A stretch of 24,368 nucleotides of DNA from an uncultured Prevotella sp. (GTDB lineage Bacteria > Bacteroidota > Bacteroidia > Bacteroidales > Bacteroidaceae). Location: contig CAJLYG010000025.1 of the NCBI GenBank assembly GCA_905210845.1, positions 1 to 24,368 on the forward strand, in the 5' to 3' direction. Numbering within the stretch: the first letter of the stretch is position 1; every line of letters starts with the position of its first letter. The position numbers and the translations under genes were made by a program. The notes beneath the pieces were generated by a model. That model was not told where the DNA came from and searched no databases. It saw only the letters and a program-made list of their open reading frames with translations. This document shows positions 8,371 to 16,874 of this stretch, piece by piece.

Positions 8371-10875
8371 CTATAAGGCCGACTGGATGGGAAACATGTA
8401 GAACTGTCGGTCGGGATTGAAGTCAACCATCCATTGGTCGATAATAATATGGTCATCCAAGGCCTTGATCGTCAGCTGGTGGTCTCCTCTCGTCAAATTG
8501 ACCATTGTGTTCTTGACGGCTTGTCCCCTGAGGACATTTTGCTTCCATTGTTCCGACCGGAAAGGCTCTTTCAGGGAGAAGATGACAGGCTTCTGCCCGT
8601 CAATGCTCACTGCAACCCTGATGTCTCCGCTGTCATAGGGCTGTGTGGGGATCAAGGCTGTGCGCAGCATGGCTGTCCCTTCCTGATCGACATGGAACCT
8701 GTAGGTAAGGCTGTCATTCTTAGGAAGCGCGATGGCCTTCATGCTATGCCCTAACATGTCAATGGCTTTTGCCCCAGCCGAAGCTGCTTGGTAATTGCAT
8801 GCGTTGCCCACGATACAGTCGTCTTTAGGATGCTGGATCTCATCATCAAAGATGTCTTCGTTGCCATATTTCCGGATTTCCTCTTCTGATAGCTTGTCAG
8901 GGAGCGTGGGATAGCGGAAAACGGGGAGGTCTCTTGGCGCAAAGCTCATCAGGTCCTTCCATTTTCCCCCAGACATCTGGTGGTTGTAATAATCCGTCAT
9001 CGCCTGTATTTCCCGGAAAGCTTTGACGCTCTTCGCTGCGGAGGCCAATGCTTCCTTGTCATGATGGAACGACTGGGGCCGGGCAATATGCCTGGCTTCC
9101 TGAGCTTCAAGTTCTTTCATCGCCATGTCCGCAGCCATGTAGACCGGGTATTTGATGGCTGCATAGAAGGCATCTTTCAATGCCGGTCTCACGGTCTTTT
9201 CCGCTTCATCTACTTTCTCCTTTAGTCCTTCATAGTCAGCAAGGTATTCTTCTAATTCATTTCCAAAGGCATCAGGATTAAATTCCGTGTCTTGGACAGG
9301 GGTGATGCCATCCTGCCCCTTTTTCTCATCGACTTCAACTTGTGACCATCCCATGAACTCCGGTTTGCGGATACCGGTCAATCGATAGTATTCCGTCATG
9401 ATCGGCAACAGCTTCTGTCCTGTTGTGGTGCCAAATTGCTGGCATAACCAGTTACGTAGGTGTTCTTGGACAGTATTTGCTGATACGGAGTTGATGTTCC
9501 ATGCCATGTCTAAGAAGAGAGACAGTCCATAGGCGGCAACCTTAGGGTCATGGACGTTCACGATCCACATCTTCCGGGCTTGATGATCATAGGCTGTCTT
9601 CATCTCATGATAGATCAATCCTGGTTGCGTGGTCGCCAGCCACAGGTAGTCATGAGGGCGTCCCCAATAGCTCAGATGGTAGTAGACGCCACTGCCTCCT
9701 TGGCGCTTTTGCTGCTCTTGGTCTGACAGCCGGGTAAGATACCCATAGTTGTCATCGCACCACATCAGCATGACATCGTCGGGAACTTTTAGACCGTTTT
9801 CATAGATTTGCAATACTTCCTTATAGGGAACGAATATTTGGGGAACCTCTTTCAGGTTCTTGTTGACATAAGTATGCAGAAGCTTCCGTTGGTCGTTGAT
9901 GACTTGTTGCAAGGCATCTGTCTTCTGCTGTAAGGTATGGACGCCTTCCATGCTATCGTCATGGATACCCCTCATGCCAAGTGTGTAGATCGCATCAATG
10001 CCTTGTGTCTCCTTCAAGCGCTCCGCCCAGTATTCCTGGATATTCTTCTTGTTCGTGAGGTAGTTGAAGGGACCTCGCTGCTTCACGTCCCATTCCCCGA
10101 CATTGTTCCTCAGAAGAGGCTCGCAATGAGAGGTCCCAATATACATTCCGCAACTGTCAGCGACCTGTAGGTTCCCTTTGACAGAAAAGAATGGCGTTGT
10201 CCCTGGATGCATGGCAGGCCATATCGTGTTCGCCCGCAGGCGAAGAAGCAACTCAAATATCTTTTTGTAAGTTCTTGGTCCGATGGCACCTTCCCGTAGG
10301 TGCTTGTCCATCATCGTATGGCTCCAGCATCGGGTGCTCCAGTCTTCGTCGTTGAGGAACATGCCCCGGTATTTTACGGATGGCCACTGCATAGAAACAA
10401 ACCCTTGGCTGATGGCAAGGCGGTTTTTGTGGGCTGGTCGGATATCTCCCCACCATATCCAAGGTGATACACCCGCCATCCGAGACAGTTCCAAGATCCC
10501 GTAAGCCGTGCCCCTCCCATTGCTTCCGATGATCCCGATCTTCCCTTGATAAACTCCAATGTAGAAAGCATCCTCCCGCGTGATGATCTTGTGGAAGGGG
10601 AGTCCGGTCTTTTCTAAGATCTTGAAAGACTTGTTGTCAAGTTGGTCCAATTGGAAAACTTGGATGGTGCCATTATGGTGGGACATTGCTTTCTTCCCGG
10701 TGACGGCTTTCATGTCATTGGAAAACATGTCCAAGGCTATGTCCACGACAGGAGCACACTTGCCCACGACTTGGTAGGTGACATGCCCAGACCCGTTATA
10801 CCATACTACATCCGATGCCCTGAGGCAAGAGAAGCAACCCAAGAAGAATAATGTGATGAGATATTTTGATTTCAT
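8371..10875 (-). CDS. GH115 xylan alpha-1,2-glucuronidase, exported
   Basis: An 834-residue periplasmic or surface glycoside hydrolase that would remove (4-O-methyl)glucuronic acid side chains from xylan. Starting at the ATG complementing 10873-10875 gives a signal peptide (MKSKYLITLFFLGCFSCLRA); an upstream start would add 24 residues before it and runs through the promoter region. Family motifs in order: GIIGSNGRGTAYGILELSR, WIWWGDI, YRGMFLNDEDW, GMRGIHDD (about residue 300), VPYKEVLQIYENG (about 350), WCDDNYGYL (about 372) and SYWGRPHDYLWL, then a helical linker and the C-terminal beta domain with DDHIIIDQWMVDFNP. Length is normal for GH115. The FFLGCFSC segment could be read as a lipobox (LGC), so it may be a lipoprotein. 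No susCD pair or other xylanolytic gene is adjacent. Confidence 0.9.
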   Translation of the reverse strand: MKSKYLITLFFLGCFSCLRASDVVWYNGSGHVTYQVVGKCAPVVDIALDMFSNDMKAVTGKKAMSHHNGTIQVFQLDQLDNKSFKILEKTGLPFHKIITREDAFYIGVYQGKIGIIGSNGRGTAYGILELSRMAGVSPWIWWGDIRPAHKNRLAISQGFVSMQWPSVKYRGMFLNDEDWSTRCWSHTMMDKHLREGAIGPRTYKKIFELLLRLRANTIWPAMHPGTTPFFSVKGNLQVADSCGMYIGTSHCEPLLRNNVGEWDVKQRGPFNYLTNKKNIQEYWAERLKETQGIDAIYTLGMRGIHDDSMEGVHTLQQKTDALQQVINDQRKLLHTYVNKNLKEVPQIFVPYKEVLQIYENGLKVPDDVMLMWCDDNYGYLTRLSDQEQQKRQGGSGVYYHLSYWGRPHDYLWLATTQPGLIYHEMKTAYDHQARKMWIVNVHDPKVAAYGLSLFLDMAWNINSVSANTVQEHLRNWLCQQFGTTTGQKLLPIMTEYYRLTGIRKPEFMGWSQVEVDEKKGQDGITPVQDTEFNPDAFGNELEEYLADYEGLKEKVDEAEKTVRPALKDAFYAAIKYPVYMAADMAMKELEAQEARHIARPQSFHHDKEALASAAKSVKAFREIQAMTDYYNHQMSGGKWKDLMSFAPRDLPVFRYPTLPDKLSEEEIRKYGNEDIFDDEIQHPKDDCIVGNACNYQAASAGAKAIDMLGHSMKAIALPKNDSLTYRFHVDQEGTAMLRTALIPTQPYDSGDIRVAVSIDGQKPVIFSLKEPFRSEQWKQNVLRGQAVKNTMVNLTRGDHQLTIKALDDHIIIDQWMVDFNPDRQFYMFPIQSAL

Positions 10876-10898
10876 GAATGTTATAGATTGATACTTTG

Positions 10899-10906
10899 CA
10901 ACTGTA
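10899..10906 (-). promoter_or_regulatory. Possible -7 box for the GH115 gene
   Basis: The minus strand reads TACAGTTG at 10906-10899, one base off the TAnnTTTG consensus and 23 bases before the chosen GH115 start. No matching -33 box is visible at the right distance, so this is weak; a regulated promoter needing an activator would look like this. Confidence 0.3.
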
Positions 10907-10951
10907 AAGGTACATAATAAAATTGAGCTGGACAACATTCGTAACATTTTA

Positions 10952-10983
10952 TTTGTGTTTTTATTAAATTATAGCTAATTTTG
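10952..10983 (+). promoter_or_regulatory. Promoter of mrp
   Basis: TTTG at 10952-10955, exactly 20 bases, then TAATTTTG at 10976-10983: a full match to the Bacteroidota promoter. The predicted start near 10988-10990 leaves about 18 bases before the mrp ATG and rules out the TTG at 10981 as the translation start. Confidence 0.75.
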
Positions 10984-11007
10984 CAGCAAGATAAAAAAAG
11001 ATACATG

Positions 11008-12111
11008 ATGACATTATATCCTAAATTGATAACAGATGCATTGGCAACCGTCATTTATCCAGGCACGAAGAAGAGCCTGATAGAGAGCGAGATGGTTGCT
11101 GATAATATTCGCATAGATGGAATGAGCGTGTCTTTCTCCTTGATTTTCCCAAGGGATACGGATCCTTTCCTGAAGTCGACGGTGAAAGCTGCTGAGGCAG
11201 CCATTCATTATCATATCAGCAAAGACGTGGAGGTGCATATCACCTTGGAATATAAGTCAGCTCCTCGTCCGGCAGTAGGGAAGCTCCTGCCCCATGTGAA
11301 GAATATCATTGCGGTCAGCTCTGGCAAAGGTGGGGTAGGAAAGAGTACCGTGGCAGCCAACTTGGCGATTGCCTTGGCACGATTAGGCTATAAGGTAGGC
11401 TTGTTGGATGCTGATATCTTTGGTCCTTCTGTCCCCAAGATGTTCCATGTTGAGGGCGAACGTCCTTATGCGGTTACCGTGGAGGGTAGGGATTTGATTG
11501 AGCCGATTGAAAAGTATGGCATCAAATTACTGAGTATTGGCTTTTTTGTCGATCCTGACACGGCAACACTATGGCGCGGTGGAATGGCATCGAATGCCTT
11601 GAAGCAGCTTATTGCGGATGCAGACTGGGGCGACTTGGATTATTTCATCCTCGATACACCTCCCGGCACGAGTGACATTCATCTGACGTTGCTCCAGACA
11701 CTTGCCATCACGGGTGCCGTGATTGTCAGCACTCCTCAGAAAGTAGCGTTGGCAGATGCCCGTAAAGGCATTGACATGTATCGCAATGATAAGGTGAACG
11801 TTCCGATCCTTGGACTGGTAGAGAATATGGCGTGGTTTACTCCAGCAGAGCTGCCTGACCATAAGTATTATATCTTTGGCAAGGATGGATGCCGTAACTT
11901 AGCGAAAGAAATGGATTGCCCGTTGTTGGCCCAGATACCAATTGTCCAAAGTATCTGTGAGAGTGGGGATGCCGGGGAGCCAGCAGCCTTAGATGCCAAT
12001 ACGGTGACAGGACAGGCTTTCTTGAGTCTGGCACAGTCTGTGGTGACCGTTGTCAACCGTAGGAACAAAGAACAGGCACCTACGAAAATCGTAGAGATTA
12101 CGGAGAAGTAG
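11008..12111 (+). CDS. mrp: Mrp/ApbC-type P-loop ATPase, Fe-S cluster carrier
   Basis: A 367-residue cytoplasmic ATPase that is thought to carry and deliver [4Fe-4S] clusters. The N-terminal ~95 residues are an MIP18/DUF59-type domain, followed by the deviant Walker A motif SSGKGGVGKST (about residues 102-112), GLLDADIFGPS (Walker A'), the switch II motif LDTPPGTSD and VSTPQKVALADARKG. The start is one of two adjacent ATGs (11005 and 11008); I prefer 11008 because Bacteroidales homologues begin MTLYPKL. The C-terminal region reads ENMAWFTPAELP and lacks the CxxC pair that bridges the cluster in many Mrp/ApbC/NBP35 proteins; only three isolated cysteines remain. It ends 6 bases from the convergent TPR regulator gene. 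Confidence 0.9.
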   Translation: MTLYPKLITDALATVIYPGTKKSLIESEMVADNIRIDGMSVSFSLIFPRDTDPFLKSTVKAAEAAIHYHISKDVEVHITLEYKSAPRPAVGKLLPHVKNIIAVSSGKGGVGKSTVAANLAIALARLGYKVGLLDADIFGPSVPKMFHVEGERPYAVTVEGRDLIEPIEKYGIKLLSIGFFVDPDTATLWRGGMASNALKQLIADADWGDLDYFILDTPPGTSDIHLTLLQTLAITGAVIVSTPQKVALADARKGIDMYRNDKVNVPILGLVENMAWFTPAELPDHKYYIFGKDGCRNLAKEMDCPLLAQIPIVQSICESGDAGEPAALDANTVTGQAFLSLAQSVVTVVNRRNKEQAPTKIVEITEK

Positions 12112-12117
12112 TTGAGA

Positions 12118-13782
12118 TTATAAAGAACGGATCAGCTCGTCAAATTGGCGGGCTCCTCCTGTTTGATGGAATATCTTGCTGAGTAGGCGAACACGCATGT
12201 TCGTGATGGATTGAGGGGATGAATCCGTCAGGACGGAGATTTCTGATGGAATGAACCTCAGTCGGATGAGCATACAGATGTTCATCTCTTTGGCGTTGAT
12301 ATTGCCTTTGGATAATAGTTTCGTGAAGAATGCAGGATGAAGATGATGTAATATTTGGCGTAGTTCATGCCAATCCGTGGACGTAGCTTCTTTCCCTCGG
12401 GCGGCAAGGCTGTGCAGATGAATGACAATTTCTGCATCCATTAGAGTCTCTTCCATATTCCATTGGTCAGGTTGCTGCCGGTCGTCTTGGTATTCTGACA
12501 GCTTCTCCTGCAAGTGGGTGATCTCCTTGATCTTTTCCTGGATCAATAGTTGGTTCTGTTGCCGTTCTCTTTGCAATTGTGAAAGCTCGGCTTTCATGTT
12601 ACGGTATTTCCTCAGGTCGGAGATGTATTGGGTGTTAATCTTTTCAATTAGGTGATGATATTTCCGGATCCTCCTCTTGTGGGAGAGGATAAACAGAATG
12701 ATCAGCAGGACCAATATCCCAATCATACCCATGAGGAGGATCATCTTGTGGTGGTTCTTTTGGTCGTTGATTTCCTCATCATAGTCTGATTGCAATTTTG
12801 TCAATTGCGCTACATCCACTTCACTTCGGTGATCGTATGTGTCATTCAGCCTTTCACTTAAGTCGATGAGTGCCTTGGTATTCCCGTGTTCCCGGAAGTA
12901 CTTAATGAGTTTTTGATAGCAATGGATATTGGTAGTATACGTCTTTGCCCCGAGGGCATCGTACCAATAGCGGACAGCCAACGCTTTCTTGCCTTCCATT
13001 TCGTATAAGTCTCCGAGTAGCATGGAGGTTTCAGGTAGGTATTTTATCCCCTCCGCTTTCTTCAAGCAAGAAAGGGCTTCTTTTCTTCTTTTGTTTTCTA
13101 AAAGGTATCTCCCCATGTTATTCAGGATTTCCGCCTTGGCATCCGTCTTGTCCATCAGGGGAATGCACTGCATGATGTAGCGTTGGAAGCTATCTTTTTT
13201 TCCCATATTATAATAAGTGGTTGCTAAGAAGTTAAGATCCCTGCCATAATGATTCATGTTATATGACTGCTTGCTGATTTCTATAGCTCTTTGAGCGTAT
13301 CTCAGAGCAAACTCGTTGATCCCAGCAGCCATGTTGGCGATGCTTAGGTTTGTATAGATTTCACGAAGGATATTTTTATCTTTCCCTTTCACGGCTAAAG
13401 CTTCTGCCTTCTTTAGATATAGGACTGCTTCTCGTTGGTTGTCAAAGTCGAGATAGGTGATACCATGGTGCAGATAGGCAAGTATGAGGTTTTTCTTATC
13501 ATCCGTGTCTTCAAAATATTTTTCGCTGATCCGGATCATGGAATCATTTTCCGTGTATAGTCCTATTTGGTGCAGGGCTTCTACATAATAAAGATTATAT
13601 AAGGCAGAGTCGCATCTTGTCTCTAACTCGTAAGGAGAAAGACTGTCCAAAATAAGGAAGACAGAATATGGGTCATTAGCGATGGCATTCTGTGCCATCG
13701 CTAACTTAGTCTCTATCGGCCTTTGTTGAGAACAACCAATAAGGCAAAAGATAAGGGAGAGTATCAAGGGCAAGACTTTCAT
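12118..13782 (-). CDS. Membrane-spanning TPR regulator with C-terminal helix-turn-helix
   Basis: A 554-residue protein of a type abundant in Bacteroidales. The N-terminal signal ends in a lipobox, LIGC (Cys17). Residues ~25-330 are helical tetratricopeptide-like repeats. A single hydrophobic helix (about 347-368, MILLMGMIGILVLLIILFIL) is followed by basic residues, a coiled coil (about 370-430) and a C-terminal segment NAKEMNICMLIRLRFIPSEI with SPQSITNMRVRLLSKIF, which is a LuxR-like helix-turn-helix. The topology suggests periplasmic TPRs sensing a ligand or partner and a cytoplasmic DNA-binding end. Its target is unknown; it follows the TonB-domain gene by 9 bases and is probably co-transcribed with it. 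Whether the lipobox is used is uncertain. Confidence 0.75.
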   Translation of the reverse strand: MKVLPLILSLIFCLIGCSQQRPIETKLAMAQNAIANDPYSVFLILDSLSPYELETRCDSALYNLYYVEALHQIGLYTENDSMIRISEKYFEDTDDKKNLILAYLHHGITYLDFDNQREAVLYLKKAEALAVKGKDKNILREIYTNLSIANMAAGINEFALRYAQRAIEISKQSYNMNHYGRDLNFLATTYYNMGKKDSFQRYIMQCIPLMDKTDAKAEILNNMGRYLLENKRRKEALSCLKKAEGIKYLPETSMLLGDLYEMEGKKALAVRYWYDALGAKTYTTNIHCYQKLIKYFREHGNTKALIDLSERLNDTYDHRSEVDVAQLTKLQSDYDEEINDQKNHHKMILLMGMIGILVLLIILFILSHKRRIRKYHHLIEKINTQYISDLRKYRNMKAELSQLQRERQQNQLLIQEKIKEITHLQEKLSEYQDDRQQPDQWNMEETLMDAEIVIHLHSLAARGKEATSTDWHELRQILHHLHPAFFTKLLSKGNINAKEMNICMLIRLRFIPSEISVLTDSSPQSITNMRVRLLSKIFHQTGGARQFDELIRSL

Positions 13783-13791
13783 GCACAGCCC

Positions 13792-14244
13792 TTATTTCAG
13801 AAGGAATCTGATGGGAAGATGATAAGATACGCGAACCGGTTTGCCTTTCATCGTTCCGGGAGTCCATTTTCCCATAGCCTTAACGACCCTCATAGCCTCG
13901 GCGTCTAAAAGGGGATGTACAGCCTGGGCGACTTTAACATTAGAGACAGATCCATCTTTTTCGATGATTAATTTAATGGTAACCGTTCCTTGTATTTTTT
14001 TCTTTATGGCTTCCTCTGGGTATCTTACATTTTCACAAAGGTACGCCATGAGATCAGACATGCCGTTCTTATATTTGGGCATCACTTCTACTACATCATA
14101 TATACGATCTTTCGATTGCTCGAGAAATATTGGAGATGTTTCTCCCTTTGCTTGGACATACACAGATGACAAGGATAATAATACCGCCATTGCCACCATC
14201 ATCATTTTCGCTTTCATACTTCTTGTTGTTTTAATGTTAGACAT
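13792..14244 (-). CDS. Secreted TonB C-terminal domain protein
   Basis: A 150-residue protein with a signal peptide (cleavage likely after VYVQA) and a single TonB/TolA C-terminal domain: VRYPEEAIKKKIQGTVTIKL, then IEKDGSVSNVKV and the LLDAEAMRVVKAMGKWTPG block with PVRVSYHLPIRF. Unlike real TonB it has no membrane anchor or proline-rich spacer, so it cannot couple ExbBD to a receptor as such; stand-alone exported copies of this domain are common in Bacteroidota and their role is unclear. The start at 14244 is kept, but the ATG at 14217 (MKAKMMM) gives an equally good signal peptide. It is first in a two-gene unit with the TPR regulator. Confidence 0.8.
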   Translation of the reverse strand: MSNIKTTRSMKAKMMMVAMAVLLSLSSVYVQAKGETSPIFLEQSKDRIYDVVEVMPKYKNGMSDLMAYLCENVRYPEEAIKKKIQGTVTIKLIIEKDGSVSNVKVAQAVHPLLDAEAMRVVKAMGKWTPGTMKGKPVRVSYHLPIRFLLK

Positions 14245-14264
14245 GTTATTTTATCCGGACATTG

Positions 14265-14295
14265 CAAAAATAGAAAAGTATGTGCAAAGTCGCAA
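14265..14295 (-). promoter_or_regulatory. Promoter of the TonB-domain/TPR regulator unit
   Basis: On the minus strand TTG (14295-14293), 20 bases, then TATTTTTG (14272-14265) matches the Bacteroidota promoter. Transcription would start about 14258-14260, just upstream of the ATG at 14244, so this unit is separate from the export operon that ends at 14356. Confidence 0.65.
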
Positions 14296-14355
14296 GCGAT
14301 TTATTACATGAAATTACACGGAAGCACCAATTTTCCGCAAAGAACCATGAAAGGC

Positions 14356-15693
14356 CTATTCCTCCGTTGCTGTTGGAAGAACAGTCATCGTCCCTGAGGC
14401 TTTCTTGGCAGCTTTTGCCCTTTCTGCCTTTTCTCTCAAGGAGTGGATATGATCTAACGCATGCTTCTTTGCCATGTTCAATTGGAAACGGTACACAGCA
14501 CATGTCAACAGGAAGTAGACCAGCGTTTGTATCCAAAGGGCTTGATACTCAATCTGCACGTCACTGAGGTTGGCACCCATCGTATTCAACCGTATAAAAG
14601 CCCTCATGCCGAATGTGGATGGGAAGAAACAAGCGACTGCCTGCCACACTCCAGGCATATTGGCCTGTGGCCATGATACGCCAGACATAAACAAAAGTGG
14701 GACGGATGTGAAGACAACGAGTAACATGACATTCTCACGATAGCGGATGGTGCAAGAGATCATCATCCCAAAGAAGATCGTGGCTAATAAGAAAGGTACC
14801 ATGATGGCGACACATTCGCTAAACGAGATGAGATGGACAAAGCCGAATAACTTGGGGATGATCATGACAACCCATGCCGCCATGATACAATAGATCATGA
14901 AATAGCACATGGATTTCCCTATCACGATACGGAACAATCCATTATAATGCTTGCTCGTAGGTATCAGGTCCTGGTATCGGTTGTTCTCCCGTGCCGTACC
15001 TGCTGCAAGACCAATTCCTAACAGTAACGTCTGATGCAGAATCAGGATGAGCACTCCGGGTATGATAAAGTCGCCATACCCCGTTGTACTGTTGAAGATG
15101 GGCACATCATCATAGTCGAGCGGCTTGGTGGTTACTTCATCCTCACGGTCAGTGAAATTCTGGGATTGTGGGATTTGGATGTGCGCATTCATTCCCGAGG
15201 AGACCGCTACCGTGGTCTGGTAAATCGCCTTGTAATATAGCATAATCGCCATGTCGCAATAAACGCTGACAACAGCCTGCTCGCCCGGCATATCGATTAT
15301 CGCCCGCTTGGCCTGCTCGTGGCGGACGACTTTACGTTGGAAGTCGCCCGGAATGTAGATGATGCCTTTGACCACTTGCTTCCCGACTAAGTTCTTGGCT
15401 TCCTCTAAATTATTACAATAATAAGCCACCTTGACATCAGGAGCAGCATCAACTTTGCGTACAAATTCACGGCTCATATCACTCTTTGATTGGTCAATGA
15501 CCGCCACAGGAACGTTCCTTACCACCTGATTGTTATAGATCCAAGAATAGAGAACGGGGTAGAATATAGGTACGAGAATAAAGAAAATCAGCACGCCTTC
15601 GTCTTTGAAGGAGTCCCTCATCTCGCGCGCCCAGATATAACAGCTATCTTGGATGCCTTCCTTGATTTTATATAATAAACTACCTTTTTCCAT
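14356..15693 (-). CDS. ABC-2 type export permease (second of pair)
   Basis: A 445-residue inner-membrane permease of the ABC-2 (YhhJ/YbhR-like) group. It has one N-terminal helix (LIFFILVPIFYPVLYSW), a large extracytoplasmic domain of about 170 residues starting NVPVAVIDQSKSDMSREFVR, then five or six helices at about 220-410 containing IIPGVLILILHQTLLLGIGL and the FMSGVSWPQANMPGVW block. A basic, alanine-rich cytoplasmic tail of about 40 residues ends the protein. It starts 6 bases after the first permease gene and is the last gene of the export operon. Partner permease, adaptor and channel are all upstream; an ATP-binding subunit is not encoded here. Substrate unknown. Confidence 0.85.
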   Translation of the reverse strand: MEKGSLLYKIKEGIQDSCYIWAREMRDSFKDEGVLIFFILVPIFYPVLYSWIYNNQVVRNVPVAVIDQSKSDMSREFVRKVDAAPDVKVAYYCNNLEEAKNLVGKQVVKGIIYIPGDFQRKVVRHEQAKRAIIDMPGEQAVVSVYCDMAIMLYYKAIYQTTVAVSSGMNAHIQIPQSQNFTDREDEVTTKPLDYDDVPIFNSTTGYGDFIIPGVLILILHQTLLLGIGLAAGTARENNRYQDLIPTSKHYNGLFRIVIGKSMCYFMIYCIMAAWVVMIIPKLFGFVHLISFSECVAIMVPFLLATIFFGMMISCTIRYRENVMLLVVFTSVPLLFMSGVSWPQANMPGVWQAVACFFPSTFGMRAFIRLNTMGANLSDVQIEYQALWIQTLVYFLLTCAVYRFQLNMAKKHALDHIHSLREKAERAKAAKKASGTMTVLPTATEE

Positions 15694-15699
15694 CTCTTA

Positions 15700-16869
15700 T
15701 TATGGGATATAGATATATTCAAGCATTGCTTTACGAATGCGGTGTAACACTAATAGTGGCAGGAATGTGAAAATGATCAGCGCTGCGATATTACCCCATG
15801 CGTCCATGAGCGGATAGCCATTGAACACACATATTTGATAAACCATAAAATAATGGCGCATCGGAAAGAGCTGCGCAATTGCTTCGATTTCTGGATCCAT
15901 GGCAGTAATAGGAAAGGCAGAACCCATGATAGAAAAGCTCAAGGCTGCCCAAAGTGAACAGATGCTCATTGACATTCGAAGGGATGGCATCATGCCAAAG
16001 GCGAAGATTCCAAAGCCTTCACCGGCAGTGACCGCTAACAGTCCCAATAACAATACCGTACCCACACCTCCGTAATGCGGGAACCCTTCTATCTGATAGA
16101 TGTAAAACTGGTAAACGTAGAATATCGTTAGTAGGATCAGAAACTGTGGCAGCATCTTTCCCACTAATGCAACGACCACATTGTCGTCAGCCATTTTCAT
16201 CCACTCCTTAGAGCGGTTAAACTTCAGTTCCGTACCAATGGAATATGCAGTAATCAAGAAAACGAATAACATGAGGATGGCGGGGCACAGAGCACAGGTC
16301 AGGTACACGTTATAGTTGATTTCCGGATTATTTAATGGGTGAAGGTCAATGGAGATAGGCTGAAGAAAAGTCTTGATCTCGTCAGGCGTTTTTCCTAAGG
16401 CAGAAAGCTTTGCAGAGCCTATTGCCGCAGAACCTAAGGTAGAAATTGTCTTCAAGTCCCTGAACAATAAGGAACCTGATGTTATAGATGCATCACTATA
16501 ATAGAAAGAAATCTTAGGTTGGCGGTTGGCTAACAGGTCATCTGTCGTATGCTTCGGGAAATAGATGAATGCATAGATTTCATTCCGCTGGATCGCCTCA
16601 CGGGCTTCATTCATATTCGTATAATGCCCCACAATCCTTGTGGTTTGGAAAGCATCCAATTTCCTGATTAGAGCCCGTGTCGTTGTCGTATTGTCTAAGT
16701 CGACAACCCCTACGGGCATGTTTTCTGGTTGACCTTCTTTCATCAATGAAGTAAAGAAAATCATGACGATGATCGGGAAGATCACCATGCAGAACAGGTA
16801 TATTGGATTGTGCATCAATATACCACATTCCCTTTGTGCTATGCTCAGTATCTGTTTGAAGACCTTCAT
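15700..16869 (-). CDS. ABC-2 type export permease (first of pair)
   Basis: A 389-residue ABC-2 permease with the same architecture as its neighbour: an N-terminal helix (IYLFCMVIFPIIVMIFFTSL), an extracytoplasmic domain starting PVGVVDLDNTTTTRALIR, and a C-terminal block of five or six helices including LWAALSFSIMGSAFPITAMD and FPMRHYFMVYQI. The pair would form the membrane part of a tripartite exporter comparable to E. coli YbhFSRG or YhiI-RbbA-YhhJ. It lies 5 bases after the HlyD-type gene and 6 bases before the second permease. The two permeases are clearly related but not near-identical, suggesting a heterodimer. Confidence 0.85.
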   Translation of the reverse strand: MKVFKQILSIAQRECGILMHNPIYLFCMVIFPIIVMIFFTSLMKEGQPENMPVGVVDLDNTTTTRALIRKLDAFQTTRIVGHYTNMNEAREAIQRNEIYAFIYFPKHTTDDLLANRQPKISFYYSDASITSGSLLFRDLKTISTLGSAAIGSAKLSALGKTPDEIKTFLQPISIDLHPLNNPEINYNVYLTCALCPAILMLFVFLITAYSIGTELKFNRSKEWMKMADDNVVVALVGKMLPQFLILLTIFYVYQFYIYQIEGFPHYGGVGTVLLLGLLAVTAGEGFGIFAFGMMPSLRMSMSICSLWAALSFSIMGSAFPITAMDPEIEAIAQLFPMRHYFMVYQICVFNGYPLMDAWGNIAALIIFTFLPLLVLHRIRKAMLEYIYIP

Positions 16870-16874
16870 TCAGC

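Noticed and set aside
8344..8371. Imperfect hairpin GGGAAGAAGG / CCTTCTCCC between trmB and the GH115 gene
   Set aside because: Could be a shared terminator, but it has a bulge and no T-tract on either side, so I did not list it.
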